Position numbers and translations under genes: made by a program. From NCBI GenBank assembly GCA_002243285.1, contig CP022585.1, positions 4,018,641-4,082,640 of the forward strand: DNA of 64,000 bases, given 5' to 3'. The notes beneath the pieces are model-generated. The model worked only from the letters and a program-made list of their open reading frames with translations. It did not search any database and was not told the origin of the DNA. Source of the stretch: Candidatus Fluviicola riflensis. GTDB taxonomy: Bacteria > Bacteroidota > Bacteroidia > Flavobacteriales_D > Crocinitomicaceae. Below, one piece after another: positions 52,513 through 62,893 of the stretch. Position 1 is the stretch's first letter; each line of letters opens with the position of its first letter.

Positions 52513-54804
52513 TCAACCTTCCACATAAACACGGTGCATACGCTGAGATAAACCGGTCATTACTTCATACGGAATCGTTTCCATGGAAGCCGCAAAATCA
52601 AACATTGTCTGATGTTCACCAATAATTTCGACTTCATCATTTTCCACAACATTCAGACCTGTTACATTCACCATGATCATGTCCATGCAAACGCGGCCCA
52701 ATACTTCGCACCGGTTTCCGTGAATATAAACGCATCCTTTTCCGTTACTCAGGCTTCTGCGGAAACCATCGGCATAACCAACAGGAACTACCGCAATCTG
52801 CATATCGGAAGTGGCTTCAAAACTACATCCGTACCCAACTACATCACCGGAATGAATGGTTTTCACCTGCGAAACAGCGCTTTTCCAGGCAATGCCCGGC
52901 AACAATTCAGGTTGTACTTTCGGATCGCCGGTATAACCGTACAGAACAATTCCCAGGCGAATCATATCATATTGTGCTTCAGGAAAATGAAGCGATCCTT
53001 CAGAATTTACCAAATGTGCCAGAAACGGGTATTGCAACTGCGTTTCCACGTAGGTTTTTAAACGTTCGAACGTGGCAATTTGTTGTTCCGTAAACCTTGT
53101 ATCTGTTCGGTTATCGGCATCAGCTAAATGCGAATAAATGCCTTTTACGCGAATCTCGGGCTGTGCCGAAACAGCTGCTAATAACCGTTCTTTTTCTTCC
53201 GGAGCAAACCCGAGGCGGTGCATGCCGGTATCAAATTTCAAATGAATCGGGTAATTGTGCTCGCCCAGGTGAATAAGCGCTGTAATAAATGCATCCAGTT
53301 GCTGAAACGAATAAATAGCCGGTTCCAACCGATTTTCAATAATGGTATTTGCGTGCTCGATATCGGCATTCATAACGATAATCGGCTGGGTGATTCCTAC
53401 GTTGCGAAGTGCCACACCTTCATCTGCAAACGCAACCCCGAAATAATCCACGCCTTCCTGCTGCAAAAACGAAGCAACACGCTCTGCTCCTGATCCGTAA
53501 GATGAAGCCTTCACCATGCACAGAATTTTGGTTGTCGGTTTCAGGTGCTTTCGGAAATACTGCACATTATGGCGAATCGCGCTCAGGTCAATTTCCACAA
53601 CCGTGCGGTGTTTCAATTCCCTGCCTTTACTCACTTCCTTTTCAAATTGAATCGCACGGCTTCCTTTTACCAACACTACTGCATCACTGATTTCATTCCA
53701 CGGAATCGGTTCATCAGCATTCAGAAAATAAACCGCATCTGCGTTGAATCCATCGATGAGTGTTTTAAGAGTTGGTTTCAGTGCTTGTGTCACCTCAGAA
53801 AGCCCGATCACCACTACCCGTTTACGATTTCCGGCCAACCGTTGCTGGTAATACAATGCTTCACGCAAAGCGTCGGTATCGAGGTTATAGGTATCGTTGA
53901 TGATTATATTATTGTTGATCCCGGCAAAGGTTTCCATACGCAACGCCAGCTGAGGCAGGGTTTTCAAACGGCTTTCAAATTGCGTATCTGTAATTCCCAA
54001 TTCGGTGCTCAATGCTCTGAGAAGTCCCAGCATTTGCTCATAACCTTCTGTCAGCCACGGTTGTTCAGCCTTATACGGCGGCGGTTGAATTCCAGCTATA
54101 GAAGCCAATTGTCCGCTGCTTACTTTGATCGAAGACGCTACGAGTGTCATCACACTGTGCCTGAACAACAGCAGTTTTTCTTCCAGGTGTTGTTCAGCCG
54201 ATTCAAAATTGCTGCGATGTGCATTTCCAAAAGCGGTAAACACGCCAATGGTCGGATTGATCATTTTTTCAAGGCGGGCCATTTCACCGGGTTCGGAAAT
54301 ACCGGCCTCGATCAACGCAACATCGGCTTCGGCATGCATTTCCAATAACGAAAGCGCTGCACCGAGTTGCGAGTTAAAACTTTTCGGACTGCGCACAATA
54401 CGCAAATCAGGCGACAGAATATGATTGGACCATTCCTTAAATGTTGTTTTACCAACACTTCCCGTGATAGCAACAACCGGATAGTTAAATTGCGAACGGT
54501 GATAATTGGCCAGTTTCTGCAAGGCAATCAGCGGATCGATCACCTGGATAAAAACAGCATTTTGTAAAGTCGGAACTGCTACCTTTTCATCGATCACAAA
54601 CCAGCGTACACCTTTTTCGTAGGCATCAAACACAAAGGTTTCACCGCTTCGGTTGGTTCCGTGAAGGGCAAAAAACAACGCTCCGCTTCCCGAAAGAATT
54701 TTGCGGGAATCATACACGACATGCGACACCATTGCTTCCTCAGAAACAACGTTGGTTGCCTTCATGGCACGACTACAGGTTTGGAGCGAATAATTTAACT
54801 TCAA
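52513..54804 (-). CDS. Bifunctional MurF ligase / alanine racemase
   Basis: A fusion known in Bacteroidota that joins UDP-N-acetylmuramoyl-tripeptide:D-Ala-D-Ala ligase to alanine racemase, so both steps of peptidoglycan precursor synthesis are in one cytoplasmic protein of about 763 residues. The MurF half has DSRKI near the N-terminus, the ATP-binding [11 protein letters not shown] and a C-terminal domain with [15 protein letters not shown]. The racemase half begins about residue 410 ([20 protein letters not shown]) and has the pyridoxal-phosphate lysine in [11 protein letters not shown] and a catalytic-tyrosine region VGYGCSF. The start is uncertain: TTG 54804 (MKLNYSLQ) overlaps the tdk stop by 4 bases and fits the family; GTG 54834 would add 10 residues. 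Confidence 0.9.
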   Translation of the reverse strand: MKLNYSLQTCSRAMKATNVVSEEAMVSHVVYDSRKILSGSGALFFALHGTNRSGETFVFDAYEKGVRWFVIDEKVAVPTLQNAVFIQVIDPLIALQKLANYHRSQFNYPVVAITGSVGKTTFKEWSNHILSPDLRIVRSPKSFNSQLGAALSLLEMHAEADVALIEAGISEPGEMARLEKMINPTIGVFTAFGNAHRSNFESAEQHLEEKLLLFRHSVMTLVASSIKVSSGQLASIAGIQPPPYKAEQPWLTEGYEQMLGLLRALSTELGITDTQFESRLKTLPQLALRMETFAGINNNIIINDTYNLDTDALREALYYQQRLAGNRKRVVVIGLSEVTQALKPTLKTLIDGFNADAVYFLNADEPIPWNEISDAVVLVKGSRAIQFEKEVSKGRELKHRTVVEIDLSAIRHNVQYFRKHLKPTTKILCMVKASSYGSGAERVASFLQQEGVDYFGVAFADEGVALRNVGITQPIIVMNADIEHANTIIENRLEPAIYSFQQLDAFITALIHLGEHNYPIHLKFDTGMHRLGFAPEEKERLLAAVSAQPEIRVKGIYSHLADADNRTDTRFTEQQIATFERLKTYVETQLQYPFLAHLVNSEGSLHFPEAQYDMIRLGIVLYGYTGDPKVQPELLPGIAWKSAVSQVKTIHSGDVVGYGCSFEATSDMQIAVVPVGYADGFRRSLSNGKGCVYIHGNRCEVLGRVCMDMIMVNVTGLNVVENDEVEIIGEHQTMFDFAASMETIPYEVMTGLSQRMHRVYVEG

Positions 54805-55376
54805 TGTGCTATTTTGTTGTAGCACGAGCGACACAACGGTTGGTAGGTTTCAACGGCACCAACAAGTACCTGACCTTCAGCCTTGGTCGTTCTGTGCGAA
54901 TACTGTGCTAAATTACCACACGAAACGCAAATTGCGTGTACTTTGGTGATATATTCTGCACTGCACAACAACTGTGGCATCGGCCCGAATGGTTTTCCGA
55001 GGTAATCCATGTCCAAACCGGCGATGATCACTCGTACGCCTTGTCTGGCCAATTCATTGCAAACGTCGATCAGGCCTTCGTCGAAAAACTGCGCTTCGTC
55101 AATAGCTACAATGCGTTCCTTTTTCCAGGCGGTAAGAATATCTGCCGATTGCTGGATTGGAATCGCCGTAAAACTGGAGCCTTTGTGGCTCACCACATTT
55201 TCTTCGTGATAACGATCATCAATAGCGGGTTTAAACAACACCAGTTTCTGCTGAGCAAATTCCACCCGTCTCAACCGACGGATCAGCTCTTCGGTTTTAC
55301 CCGAAAACATGGAACCACAAATCACTTCTATCCAACCGTGTTGGCGACCTTCTGATGGAAATTGTTCTAAAAACAT
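54801..55376 (-). CDS. tdk: Thymidine kinase
   Basis: Phosphorylates thymidine in the pyrimidine salvage pathway. The 191-residue type II enzyme has the P-loop [17 protein letters not shown], the DEAQFF motif ([10 protein letters not shown]) and four zinc-binding cysteines: CSAEY, CVSC and CRSC in the C-terminal part. The N-terminus [21 protein letters not shown] is a little longer than in E. coli. It overlaps the start of murF-alr, suggesting an operon with it, a common arrangement in this phylum as far as I recall. Confidence 0.95.
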   Translation of the reverse strand: MFLEQFPSEGRQHGWIEVICGSMFSGKTEELIRRLRRVEFAQQKLVLFKPAIDDRYHEENVVSHKGSSFTAIPIQQSADILTAWKKERIVAIDEAQFFDEGLIDVCNELARQGVRVIIAGLDMDYLGKPFGPMPQLLCSAEYITKVHAICVSCGNLAQYSHRTTKAEGQVLVGAVETYQPLCRSCYNKIAH

Positions 55377-55552
55377 CTACTTTTGCGTTATCAACAATAT
55401 ACCTTAAACAACTATTCTTCAATGGCATCAAACAGCCATTTGAATTGAATAATTTTAGAGTGCAAAAATTGTCAATTCCCAGCTGGAAACCGAGCTCCGG
55501 TTAGCAAGTTGATTGAATTGTTGAAAAGTACTGAACAACAAAAGACACGAAT

Positions 55553-56635
55553 ATGGATATGCAGGCGTTGATCGAGGAAATGAGTGCCTTGATTGTAAAA
55601 ATCAAAAGCGGGGTTGCCACACAAGGCGAACTGGAAGCATTTGCAGCGGCAGCGAGTGAATTAAATGAGCGGGCTATTATTTTACGATACAAATCGTACG
55701 AAGCAAAAATATTTGGAGTACCGGCTGCACGTGTAGTAGAAACGGAATCGGCCTCAAAAGTTGAAGAAGTTCCAGTAGCAGAACCGCAATCGGAAATCAT
55801 CATCGACGCACCCGTTGACACACATACAATTGTTCAGCCGCAGGAAACCGTTTCGGAAACCGAAGCCGATGATTCGGAAGTAAGTTTCGATTTGTTTTCC
55901 ATTGATAACGAAGACGTAGATTCGCCATTCATGGCGAATACACAGGAATCTGTGTCAGACGAATCTGTCATGGCCCATTCAGATGAATCCGAATCCAAAA
56001 CCGAATCAGAAGAACCAATCGCAGAGCATTCTGAAACAAAACCCGAACCGCATGGTATACCTGTTACCCCGGAAATGCCCGAAGATGGAATCAGCGCTGA
56101 AGAAGAAATGGAAGCCCCGATTCCACACGATGACATTACGACAGCTGAATCACACCTGGATGATCCGTTGATGGAATATCCGGAAGAAGCAATTGAACCG
56201 GCAATAACGCATCATGAAAACCCTGTTTCAAAGGATGAATCATCGGTAGATGCGCCATTTATGGCACATTCAGAAGAGTCCAAATCTAACGAAAACGAAC
56301 CAACATCCGTAAAAGAACCAATCCCATCTGGCGAAGAACATCCGGTTTACAAGCGTTTATCGAACGAAGACAATTCCCTCGCTGCGCGTTTAATGGCCGT
56401 GCGTTTGGAAACGTTAAAAGGCGCTTTCGGATTCAACGAACGTTTGCAGATCATCAAGGAATTGTTCGACGGTTCAAATGACGAATTCGCGAAAGCCATC
56501 GAGCAGTTGGATTCACTGGATTCTAAAACCGATGCCCGCAACGTTGTCAGTAAATATGCCCGTCAATATGCCTGGGACAAAGACAGCAATCTTGCCCTGG
56601 AGTTTGTTCAAAAAGTAGAACGCCGTTATGCGTAA
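55553..56635 (+). CDS. Acidic repeat protein of unknown function
   Basis: A 360-residue cytoplasmic protein with no signal peptide. An N-terminal helical domain (about 1-65, ALIEEMSALIVKIKSGVATQGELEAF) and a C-terminal helical domain (about 265-360, LAARLMAVRLETLKGAFGFNERLQIIKELFDGSNDEFAKAIEQLDSL) flank a disordered middle rich in glutamate, serine and proline. The middle has recurring phrases such as (F)MAHS-x-ES, FMANTQESV and EPI. No family name is known to me. It overlaps the following peptidase gene by 8 bases, which suggests translation coupling. Confidence 0.75.
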   Translation: MDMQALIEEMSALIVKIKSGVATQGELEAFAAAASELNERAIILRYKSYEAKIFGVPAARVVETESASKVEEVPVAEPQSEIIIDAPVDTHTIVQPQETVSETEADDSEVSFDLFSIDNEDVDSPFMANTQESVSDESVMAHSDESESKTESEEPIAEHSETKPEPHGIPVTPEMPEDGISAEEEMEAPIPHDDITTAESHLDDPLMEYPEEAIEPAITHHENPVSKDESSVDAPFMAHSEESKSNENEPTSVKEPIPSGEEHPVYKRLSNEDNSLAARLMAVRLETLKGAFGFNERLQIIKELFDGSNDEFAKAIEQLDSLDSKTDARNVVSKYARQYAWDKDSNLALEFVQKVERRYA

Positions 56636-57920
56636 ACTGCTGGCGTGCTTCCTGTTGATTTCATTCGGCATTAACGCCCAGCTGGAACGTGCACGAACGG
56701 TTACGGAAACACTTTGTTCACCCGAATTTCATGGAAGAGGTTATGTAAATGCCGGTGATTCAATCGCTGCGGAATACATTGCCGGGCAATTCAAAGAAGC
56801 GGGTTGCAAATCTTTCCCACAAGGACTTTTTCAACCGTTTTCATTCAATGTCAATACCTTTCCGGGTGATATGCAGCTGTTCATTAACGGCAACGAGTTA
56901 AAACCGGGAGTCGATTACATCGTGGACCCGAGCAGCGGAGGCGGAAACATTGCAAAACAAGTCGTTTACAAATTACCAATAGAAAGCATTTTCAATGAAT
57001 CGTTGTGGAACGCCGAACTGAAAACACTCAAAACAGCTACCGATCCGAACGGCAAAAAATTGTATCCGGTTGTCGTGTTCCATCTCACTGGCATTAAAGG
57101 TGACAGCTTGAAAAAAGCAGCGAAGCTTGCCGTTCAACTCACAACTGATTATACCGTTTTGCAGGTCAATGATACCAAATTCACTTGGTCAGTGAGTGAC
57201 GAACAATACAAACATCCGCTCATTCATGTACAGCAAAGCGCGTTTGATATGTCGGCAGAAAAGCACATTGTTGATTTCACCATCGATGCCGTATTACGTC
57301 CGCACACTGCGCGAAACGTGATTGCATACGCTCCGGCAAAACGCAAGAAATCGAGGAAATACATCGTTTACACGGCTCATTACGATCATTTAGGCCGTAT
57401 GGGTCAGGAAACCTACTTTCCGGGTGCAAATGACAACGCAAGCGGTACTGCAATGCTGCTTGAATTGGCGCACTATTTTGTCGAACATCCGATGAAAAAA
57501 ACAAACGTGGTATTCATGTCTTTCGCCGGTGAAGAAGCAGGTTTGATCGGGAGTCATTACTACGTTGAACATCCGTTGTTTCCGTTAGAGAAAATTAATT
57601 TCCTGACGAATGTCGACATTATGGGAAGCGGCGAAGATGGAATTACGGTAGTCAACGCTACGAAGTTTCCTGCTGAATTCGCTGCATTGCAACAAATCAA
57701 TAAAAACGAAGAATACCTGGTCAAAATCGGTTCTCGCGGTCCGGCAGCCAATTCAGATCATTATTTCTTCACCGAAGCGGGCGTTCCTGCGTTTTTCATC
57801 TATACGATGGGACCAAACAAACATTACCACGATGTGGAGGATACTTACAAGGAATTGTCATTTAGTGAGTTTGGAGATTTGTATCAGTTGCTGATTGATT
57901 TTGCGGGGGTGGTGAAATAA
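56628..57920 (+). CDS. Secreted M28 family zinc aminopeptidase
   Basis: A 430-residue exported metallopeptidase. A signal peptide (LLACFLLISFGINAQ) leads to a domain with an inserted PA-like region (about 80-230). The catalytic domain has the metal ligands of M28: YTAHYDHLG (histidine and aspartate of the HxD motif), GANDNASGTAMLLELA (bridging aspartate), SFAGEEAGLIGSHYY (catalytic and binding glutamates), a DIMGS aspartate and a final histidine in NKHYHDVEDTY. It is expected to cleave amino acids from peptides in the periplasm or outside the cell. Start codon ATG 56628 lies in the end of the preceding gene. Confidence 0.92.
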   Translation: MRKLLACFLLISFGINAQLERARTVTETLCSPEFHGRGYVNAGDSIAAEYIAGQFKEAGCKSFPQGLFQPFSFNVNTFPGDMQLFINGNELKPGVDYIVDPSSGGGNIAKQVVYKLPIESIFNESLWNAELKTLKTATDPNGKKLYPVVVFHLTGIKGDSLKKAAKLAVQLTTDYTVLQVNDTKFTWSVSDEQYKHPLIHVQQSAFDMSAEKHIVDFTIDAVLRPHTARNVIAYAPAKRKKSRKYIVYTAHYDHLGRMGQETYFPGANDNASGTAMLLELAHYFVEHPMKKTNVVFMSFAGEEAGLIGSHYYVEHPLFPLEKINFLTNVDIMGSGEDGITVVNATKFPAEFAALQQINKNEEYLVKIGSRGPAANSDHYFFTEAGVPAFFIYTMGPNKHYHDVEDTYKELSFSEFGDLYQLLIDFAGVVK

Positions 57921-58112
57921 TAGAATAAACCCCTGCCGGCTAGCCAACGCGTTCTTATTCACCGCAAATGATAAAGCATTAAGCCTTTGGATACAATCAT
58001 TTACAATGTAAAACACGTCGGTTAGGCACGCGAAAAAACACGTGTATTCAGTGAGGTATCATATCAGCCTTCAGATACGAAGAGCGCGCCTTCAAATTTC
58101 CCTTCGGAAGTA
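57921..58112. other. Gap between convergent genes with a possible repeat remnant
   Basis: No gene is visible. The sequence cggttaggcacgcgaaaaaacacgtg by pieces (cggttaggcacgc near 58019-58031, aacacgtgt near 58037) resembles the cgttaggcgagc and following block of the composite intergenic repeats, but is more divergent. The likeness is weak. No T-rich terminator is seen on either strand. Confidence 0.35.
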
Positions 58113-59399
58113 TTACAATCCAAGTAAAACCGCCAGCGGGTCTTTACCGCCAAAGATCATGCGTTCCGGATTCTCCAGCATTTCTTTTACTTTCACCAGG
58201 AAACCAACAGAGTCTTTTCCATCGATGATACGATGATCGTATGACAATGCAACATACATAATCGGTCTGATCTCTACTTTACCGTTAATAGCAACAGGAC
58301 GCTCAACAATATTGTGCATTCCCAGGATAGCGGATTGCGGCGGATTGATGATCGGAGTAGATAGCATAGAACCAAATACACCGCCATTGGTAATGGTAAA
58401 TGTTCCACCGGTCATATCATCTGGGGTGATTTTTCCGTCACGTGCTTTGATTGCCAAACGTTTGATTTCACGCTCAATCTCAGCCAAGCTCATTTGCTCT
58501 GCATTGCGTACCACAGGCACCATCAATCCTTTCGGAGAGGAAACTGCAATACCGATATCGGCATAATCGTGGAAAATCATTTCATTTCCATCGATTTGCG
58601 CATTCACAGCAGGGAAAAGATTCAATGCTTCTGTAACCGCTTTGGTGAAAAATGACATAAACCCAAGATTTACCTCATGAAATTTCGCAAAGCCGTCTTT
58701 GTATTTTGAACGCAAATCCATGATCGGTTTCATGTCTACCTCGTTGAAAGTAGTCAACATGGCCGTTTCCTGTTTTACATGCACCAAGCGCTCAGCTACT
58801 TTTCTACGCAGCATCGACATTTTTTCACGGTGTTGCTCGCGTGAACCACCCCAGCCTTGCGTTGCATCCGGAGAAAAGCCTGCAGCCATTGCGCCTACGA
58901 CATCTTGTTTCGTAATGCGGCCATCTTTTCCTGTACCGTTGAGTTTTGCCGCAGGAACATTATTTTCAGCCATGATCTTTGCTGCTGCAACAGAAGGAGT
59001 TCCTTTTGCGTAGCTATCATTGGCAGGTGTTGCAACCGGTCCGGGATTTGGCGCAGCAGGAGCTTTTTCCGTAACCGGAGCCACTTCTTTCACCGCTTCA
59101 ACCGTTTTTTCGGCTGCAGAAGCAGCAGTTGAGCTTGTCGAAGCGCCGGCCGGACGTGCAGCAGAAGTATCGATCAAACAAACTACCTGGCCAACTTTCA
59201 CCACCTCACCTTCTGCCGCTTTAAGGGTAATGACACCACTTTCTTCGGCAGGAAGTTCCAGGGTTGCTTTGTCCGAATCTACTTCGGCAATAGCCTGATC
59301 TTTTTCTACATAGTCACCGTCAGCTACCAGCCATGTTGCAATTTCCACTTCGGAAATCGATTCACCCGGACTTGGTACTTTCATTTCAAGGATAGCCAT
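58113..59399 (-). CDS. odhB: 2-oxoglutarate dehydrogenase E2, dihydrolipoyl succinyltransferase
   Basis: The core of the 2-oxoglutarate dehydrogenase complex, transferring succinyl groups to coenzyme A. The 428-residue protein has an N-terminal lipoyl domain with the modified lysine in [17 protein letters not shown], an alanine/proline-rich linker (about 80-125), an E3-binding domain ([32 protein letters not shown]) and the C-terminal catalytic domain with [18 protein letters not shown], whose histidine is catalytic. It follows sucA by 25 bases on the same strand. E3 is not in the window. Confidence 0.95.
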   Translation of the reverse strand: MAILEMKVPSPGESISEVEIATWLVADGDYVEKDQAIAEVDSDKATLELPAEESGVITLKAAEGEVVKVGQVVCLIDTSAARPAGASTSSTAASAAEKTVEAVKEVAPVTEKAPAAPNPGPVATPANDSYAKGTPSVAAAKIMAENNVPAAKLNGTGKDGRITKQDVVGAMAAGFSPDATQGWGGSREQHREKMSMLRRKVAERLVHVKQETAMLTTFNEVDMKPIMDLRSKYKDGFAKFHEVNLGFMSFFTKAVTEALNLFPAVNAQIDGNEMIFHDYADIGIAVSSPKGLMVPVVRNAEQMSLAEIEREIKRLAIKARDGKITPDDMTGGTFTITNGGVFGSMLSTPIINPPQSAILGMHNIVERPVAINGKVEIRPIMYVALSYDHRIIDGKDSVGFLVKVKEMLENPERMIFGGKDPLAVLLGL

Positions 59400-59424
59400 A
59401 ATTCTCGCTTTAACTCGTAATCAA

Positions 59425-62148
59425 TTATTTCGCTGTTACCGATGCAAATTGAAATACATCGGCAAACAATTTCTTCAATCTGCGTTCGTGCAGTTTTTTG
59501 GAACCTTCCGCTGCAGCGGCCGAAGCCATTCTGCAAACACCGTGGAACGGAATATGACGCAGGTTCATTGCAATGTATGTCCAAGCACCCATATTGGCCG
59601 GTTCTTCCTGCGCCCATAGAATGTTTTTGGCATTGTATTTCGCAACAATTGCATCTATTTGTTTTTGCGGCAACGGATAAAGCTGTTCAACACGCACGAA
59701 TGCCATTGAATCAACGCCTAATTCCTGTGCTTTTTCTTTCAGTTCGTAGTAGAATTTACCCGAGCAGAAAACAAGCGTTTCCACTTGCCCGGTTTTTGCC
59801 GTTGCATCGTCGATCACTTCCTGGAAACGTCCGGTTGCCATTTCTTCTAACGTAGAAGTGGCAGCAGGGTAACGCAACAGCATTTTCGGAGAAAATACCA
59901 CCAACGGTTTTCTGAAAGGACGCGCGATCTGACGACGCAATAAGTGAAAATGATTCGCCGGAGTGGATGTATTCACCACCTGGATATTGTCATCGGCACA
60001 TTGCTGAAGGAAACGCTCCATACGAGCGCTGGAATGTTCAGCGCCCTGGCCTTCATAACCGTGAGGCAACAACATTACCAAACCGCTTTGGGTCGACCAT
60101 TTGTCTTCACCGGCTGTGATGAACTGATCCACCATGATTTGTGCACCGTTGAAGAAATCGCCGAACTGAGCTTCCCAAATCGTTAATCCCTTAGGAGTAG
60201 CGAGTGAGTAACCATATTCAAAACCAAGCACTCCGTATTCTGAAAGCAGGGAATTGTAGATCGAGAATTTAGCTTGTTTGTCTGAAAGCAGATTCAACGT
60301 TTCAATTTCCTCTTCGGTGTCTTCCGTTTTTACAACAGCATGACGGTGAGAGAAGGTTCCGCGCTCAACATCTTGTCCTGAAACACGAACTGCATGTCCT
60401 TCTTCCAGCAAAGTTGCGTAAGCCAGCATTTCGGCCGTACCCCAATCTAAATTATTATTGTTGATCGCGTTTAAGCGGTCTTCGAAGATTTTTTGAATCT
60501 TGCGGAAGTATTTTTTTCCTTCAGGAAGTGTTGCCAGTTTACGACCCAATTCTTCCAGTTTCGCTTTCGCAATTCCGGTTTCAGGAGATTGGTCAAAATC
60601 TTCCGGTTTACTATGACGGAATCCTTCCCAGGTTTTACTCAGGAAATCCCAAACAACGGCTTTTTCGTTCTGACGTGCAATTTCAAATTCAGACTCCAGG
60701 TAATTAATGTATTCGTCTTCTACTTCCTTCGCTTTCTCAGCAGTAATAGCGCCTTCAGCCAAAAGTTGTTTCAAGTAAATATCTTTCGGATTCGGATGCT
60801 TTGCAATGATGTTGTACAAACTCGGCTGCGTGAATTTAGGCTCATCACCTTCGTTGTGTCCGTATTTGCGGTAGCAAAGCAAGTCTATGAAAATATCACG
60901 GTGAAAATGCTGACGATATTCCATCGCAATTTCAATGGTTTGGATCACTGCTTCTACATCATCACCATTTACGTGAAAAACCGGTGTAAGTGTTGTTTTC
61001 GCAACATCCGTACAATATGTGGAAGAACGCGCATCGAGGTAATTGGTGGTAAAACCAACCTGGTTGTTTACTACGATATGAACTGTTCCACCGGCGCGGT
61101 AACCATCCAACAAAGCCATTTGCACCATTTCGTAAACGATTCCCTGGCCGGCAACAGCCGCATCTCCGTGAATCATTACCGGGCACACTTTGTTTTCATC
61201 GTGAAAAACATGATCCAGTTTGGCACGCGCAATCCCCTGAACTACAGGATCAACCGCTTCCAAGTGCGATGGATTTGGCGCCAATGTCAACCCGATTGAC
61301 ATTCCAGCAGTTGATTCGATAGCACTGGTAAATCCCTGGTGGTATTTCACATCGCCATCAAAAGCGCCGTCATAATCAAATTCTTTTCCTTCGAATTCCG
61401 AGAAAATATCACTCGGACGTTTTTTGAAAATATTGGTCAATGTGTTCAAACGGCCACGGTGTGCCATTCCCATCACGAAATACTCCACGCCCAATGATGC
61501 TCCTTTTTCAACCAACGCATCCAGCGCCGGAATTAAGGCTTCACCACCTTCAACGGAAAAACGTTTCTGTCCGACGTATTTTTTACCTAGAAACGACTCG
61601 AAATTCGCCGCTTCAACCAGTTTTTTATAAATATTGAGTTTTCGCGCACCATCGAATTTCGGACGATTTTTTATCTCAATTTTGTTCAGGAACCAATCCA
61701 AACGATCCGGTTCGCGCATAAACATGTACTCGATTCCGATCGACTGACAGTAGGTATCTTCCAAATGTGCAACAATATCTTTCAACGATGCCGGTCCGAT
61801 ACCAACTTGCTCGCCTGCCTGGAAAACCGTTTCCAAATCTGTCGCTTCCAGCCCGAAATTTTCGATGGCCAGTGTTGGTTCATATTTTCTGCGTTCACGC
61901 ACCGGATTTGTTTTGGTAAACAAGTGTCCGCGCGAACGATAACCATTGATCAAATTAATGACCTTAAACTCTTTTTGAAAGTTTTCAGGAATTTCCCCGC
62001 CATCTTCGTAGTTCGTGCGGGCAAAATCAAATCCTTCAAAGAATTTTTGCCAGCCGATATCCACGCTTTCGGGATCTTGTCTATACGATTGATACAAGTG
62101 ATCAATCGCGTTCACGTCTGCATTTCCGACGTAAGTTATTTTATCCAT
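59425..62148 (-). CDS. sucA: 2-oxoglutarate dehydrogenase E1
   Basis: The thiamine-diphosphate-dependent decarboxylase of the tricarboxylic acid cycle, 907 residues. It starts [40 protein letters not shown] by pieces, matching the family N-terminus. The TPP-binding region has [17 protein letters not shown] with the GDAA motif, and the transketolase-like half has [27 protein letters not shown] and the final LYPLPQ segment. ATG 62148 was chosen; the frame opens 4 codons earlier at a non-ATG. It forms an operon with odhB. Confidence 0.95.
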   Translation of the reverse strand: [907 protein letters not shown]

Positions 62149-62225
62149 GTTTGTGCACAATAATGGGTCCGTAAAATTAACATAATTCTACCGAAGGCAT
62201 GTTACGTTTTCGACGAAAAATGGGA

Positions 62226-62279
62226 AATATAAAATGTTTTAGGGGCGACTTGCGAGTCGCCCCTAAAACATTTTATATT
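62226..62279. repeat. 54-base palindrome with GC core, one central mismatch
   Basis: Arms of 25 bases (aatataaaatgttttagggg and cgact) are perfectly complementary; the centre is tgcg instead of cgcg. The core aggggcgact-gcg-agtcgcccct is shared with 18702-18755, while the outer arms differ. It lies 3 bases from the stop codon of the 62283-62633 gene, on the minus strand, and between two co-directional genes. Confidence 0.95.
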
Positions 62280-62282
62280 CAA

Positions 62283-62633
62283 TTAACCCGGATAATTCAT
62301 CCGGTAATAAACTTTCACCAACTCACGGTAAATAATCGCATCGGCGAGTTCTTCAAAGAAATGACTGGAGGCTTCCAGCATGTTCACTACGTTTTCCGGT
62401 AAATCGATCAGGTAAAGATAAGAATGGAGTTCACCGACGGAAAGGCTTGGTAACCACGCAGCAAGTGCCTGCTTCCACGAATCCGGAGGTAAATCCGGGG
62501 CAAACGGAATAACGGAGCCCGAGCGCTCAATGTCTGACTTCAATTGCTGGTAAACGGCCGAAACAATTGCTTCTTCAGTAACACGCAATTTCAATTCGTG
62601 CCAGATTTCATTGTATGTTGCCGGTAGTGACAT
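62283..62633 (-). CDS. Small cytoplasmic protein of unknown function
   Basis: A 116-residue helical protein with no signal peptide. Segments TEEAIVSAVYQQLKSDIERSG, WKQALAAWLPSLSVGELHSYLYLIDLPE and HFFEELADAIIYRELVKVYYRM suggest three helix pairs. No domain is recognised; the sequence looks like a conserved Bacteroidota protein. Its 3' end is followed by a large palindrome. A TATTTTGG-like box occurs about 10 bases upstream of the ATG but is a poor consensus match. Confidence 0.7.
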   Translation of the reverse strand: MSLPATYNEIWHELKLRVTEEAIVSAVYQQLKSDIERSGSVIPFAPDLPPDSWKQALAAWLPSLSVGELHSYLYLIDLPENVVNMLEASSHFFEELADAIIYRELVKVYYRMNYPG

Positions 62634-62664
62634 GTTGGAACCAAAATACGGAAGATTTAACTAA

Positions 62665-62801
62665 TTCCCACGAATTCACTTCCGCCTCAGGCGGATTGCG
62701 CGCCTAACGGACGCGCTTTTGTTTGATAACATTATACATAGTGTCTGTTATAATTGTGGCGAGTCCGTTAGGCGAGCTGTAATTCGTGAATTTGTGGGGA
62801 A
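62665..62801. repeat. Composite inverted repeat, copy 3
   Basis: Between divergent genes. The left arm has ttcccacgaattcac, a small palindrome tccgcctcaggcgga, and gcgcgcctaacggacgcgc. The right arm has gcgagtccgttaggcgagc and attcgtgaatttgtgggga. Left and right arms are imperfectly complementary over about 45 bases. The right-arm block gagtccgttaggcgagc (62761-62777) is identical to 4007-4023. Confidence 0.8.
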
Positions 62802-62881
62802 AATAACGTGTCGGCCAGCCGGCACAGGTGGTTGCATACTAATCCATTGGAAAAGGTAAAAACCAGCATTCGGAAATAGTT

Positions 62882-62889
62882 TATTTTTG
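62882..62889 (+). promoter_or_regulatory. TAnnTTTG box four bases before the HAD gene start
   Basis: tatttttg, then tgcc, then ATG 62894. A full consensus match with the same spacing as at 45588 and 48531. Confidence 0.5.
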
Positions 62890-62893
62890 TGCC

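Noticed and set aside
53545..54348. 267-residue open frame on the plus strand within murF-alr
   Set aside because: Antisense to a well-supported gene; the composition (rich in H, R, F, C and Q) and lack of any domain mark it as a shadow frame.
60493..61299. 268-residue open frame on the plus strand within sucA
   Set aside because: Antisense shadow of a fully conserved enzyme gene with no recognisable motif.
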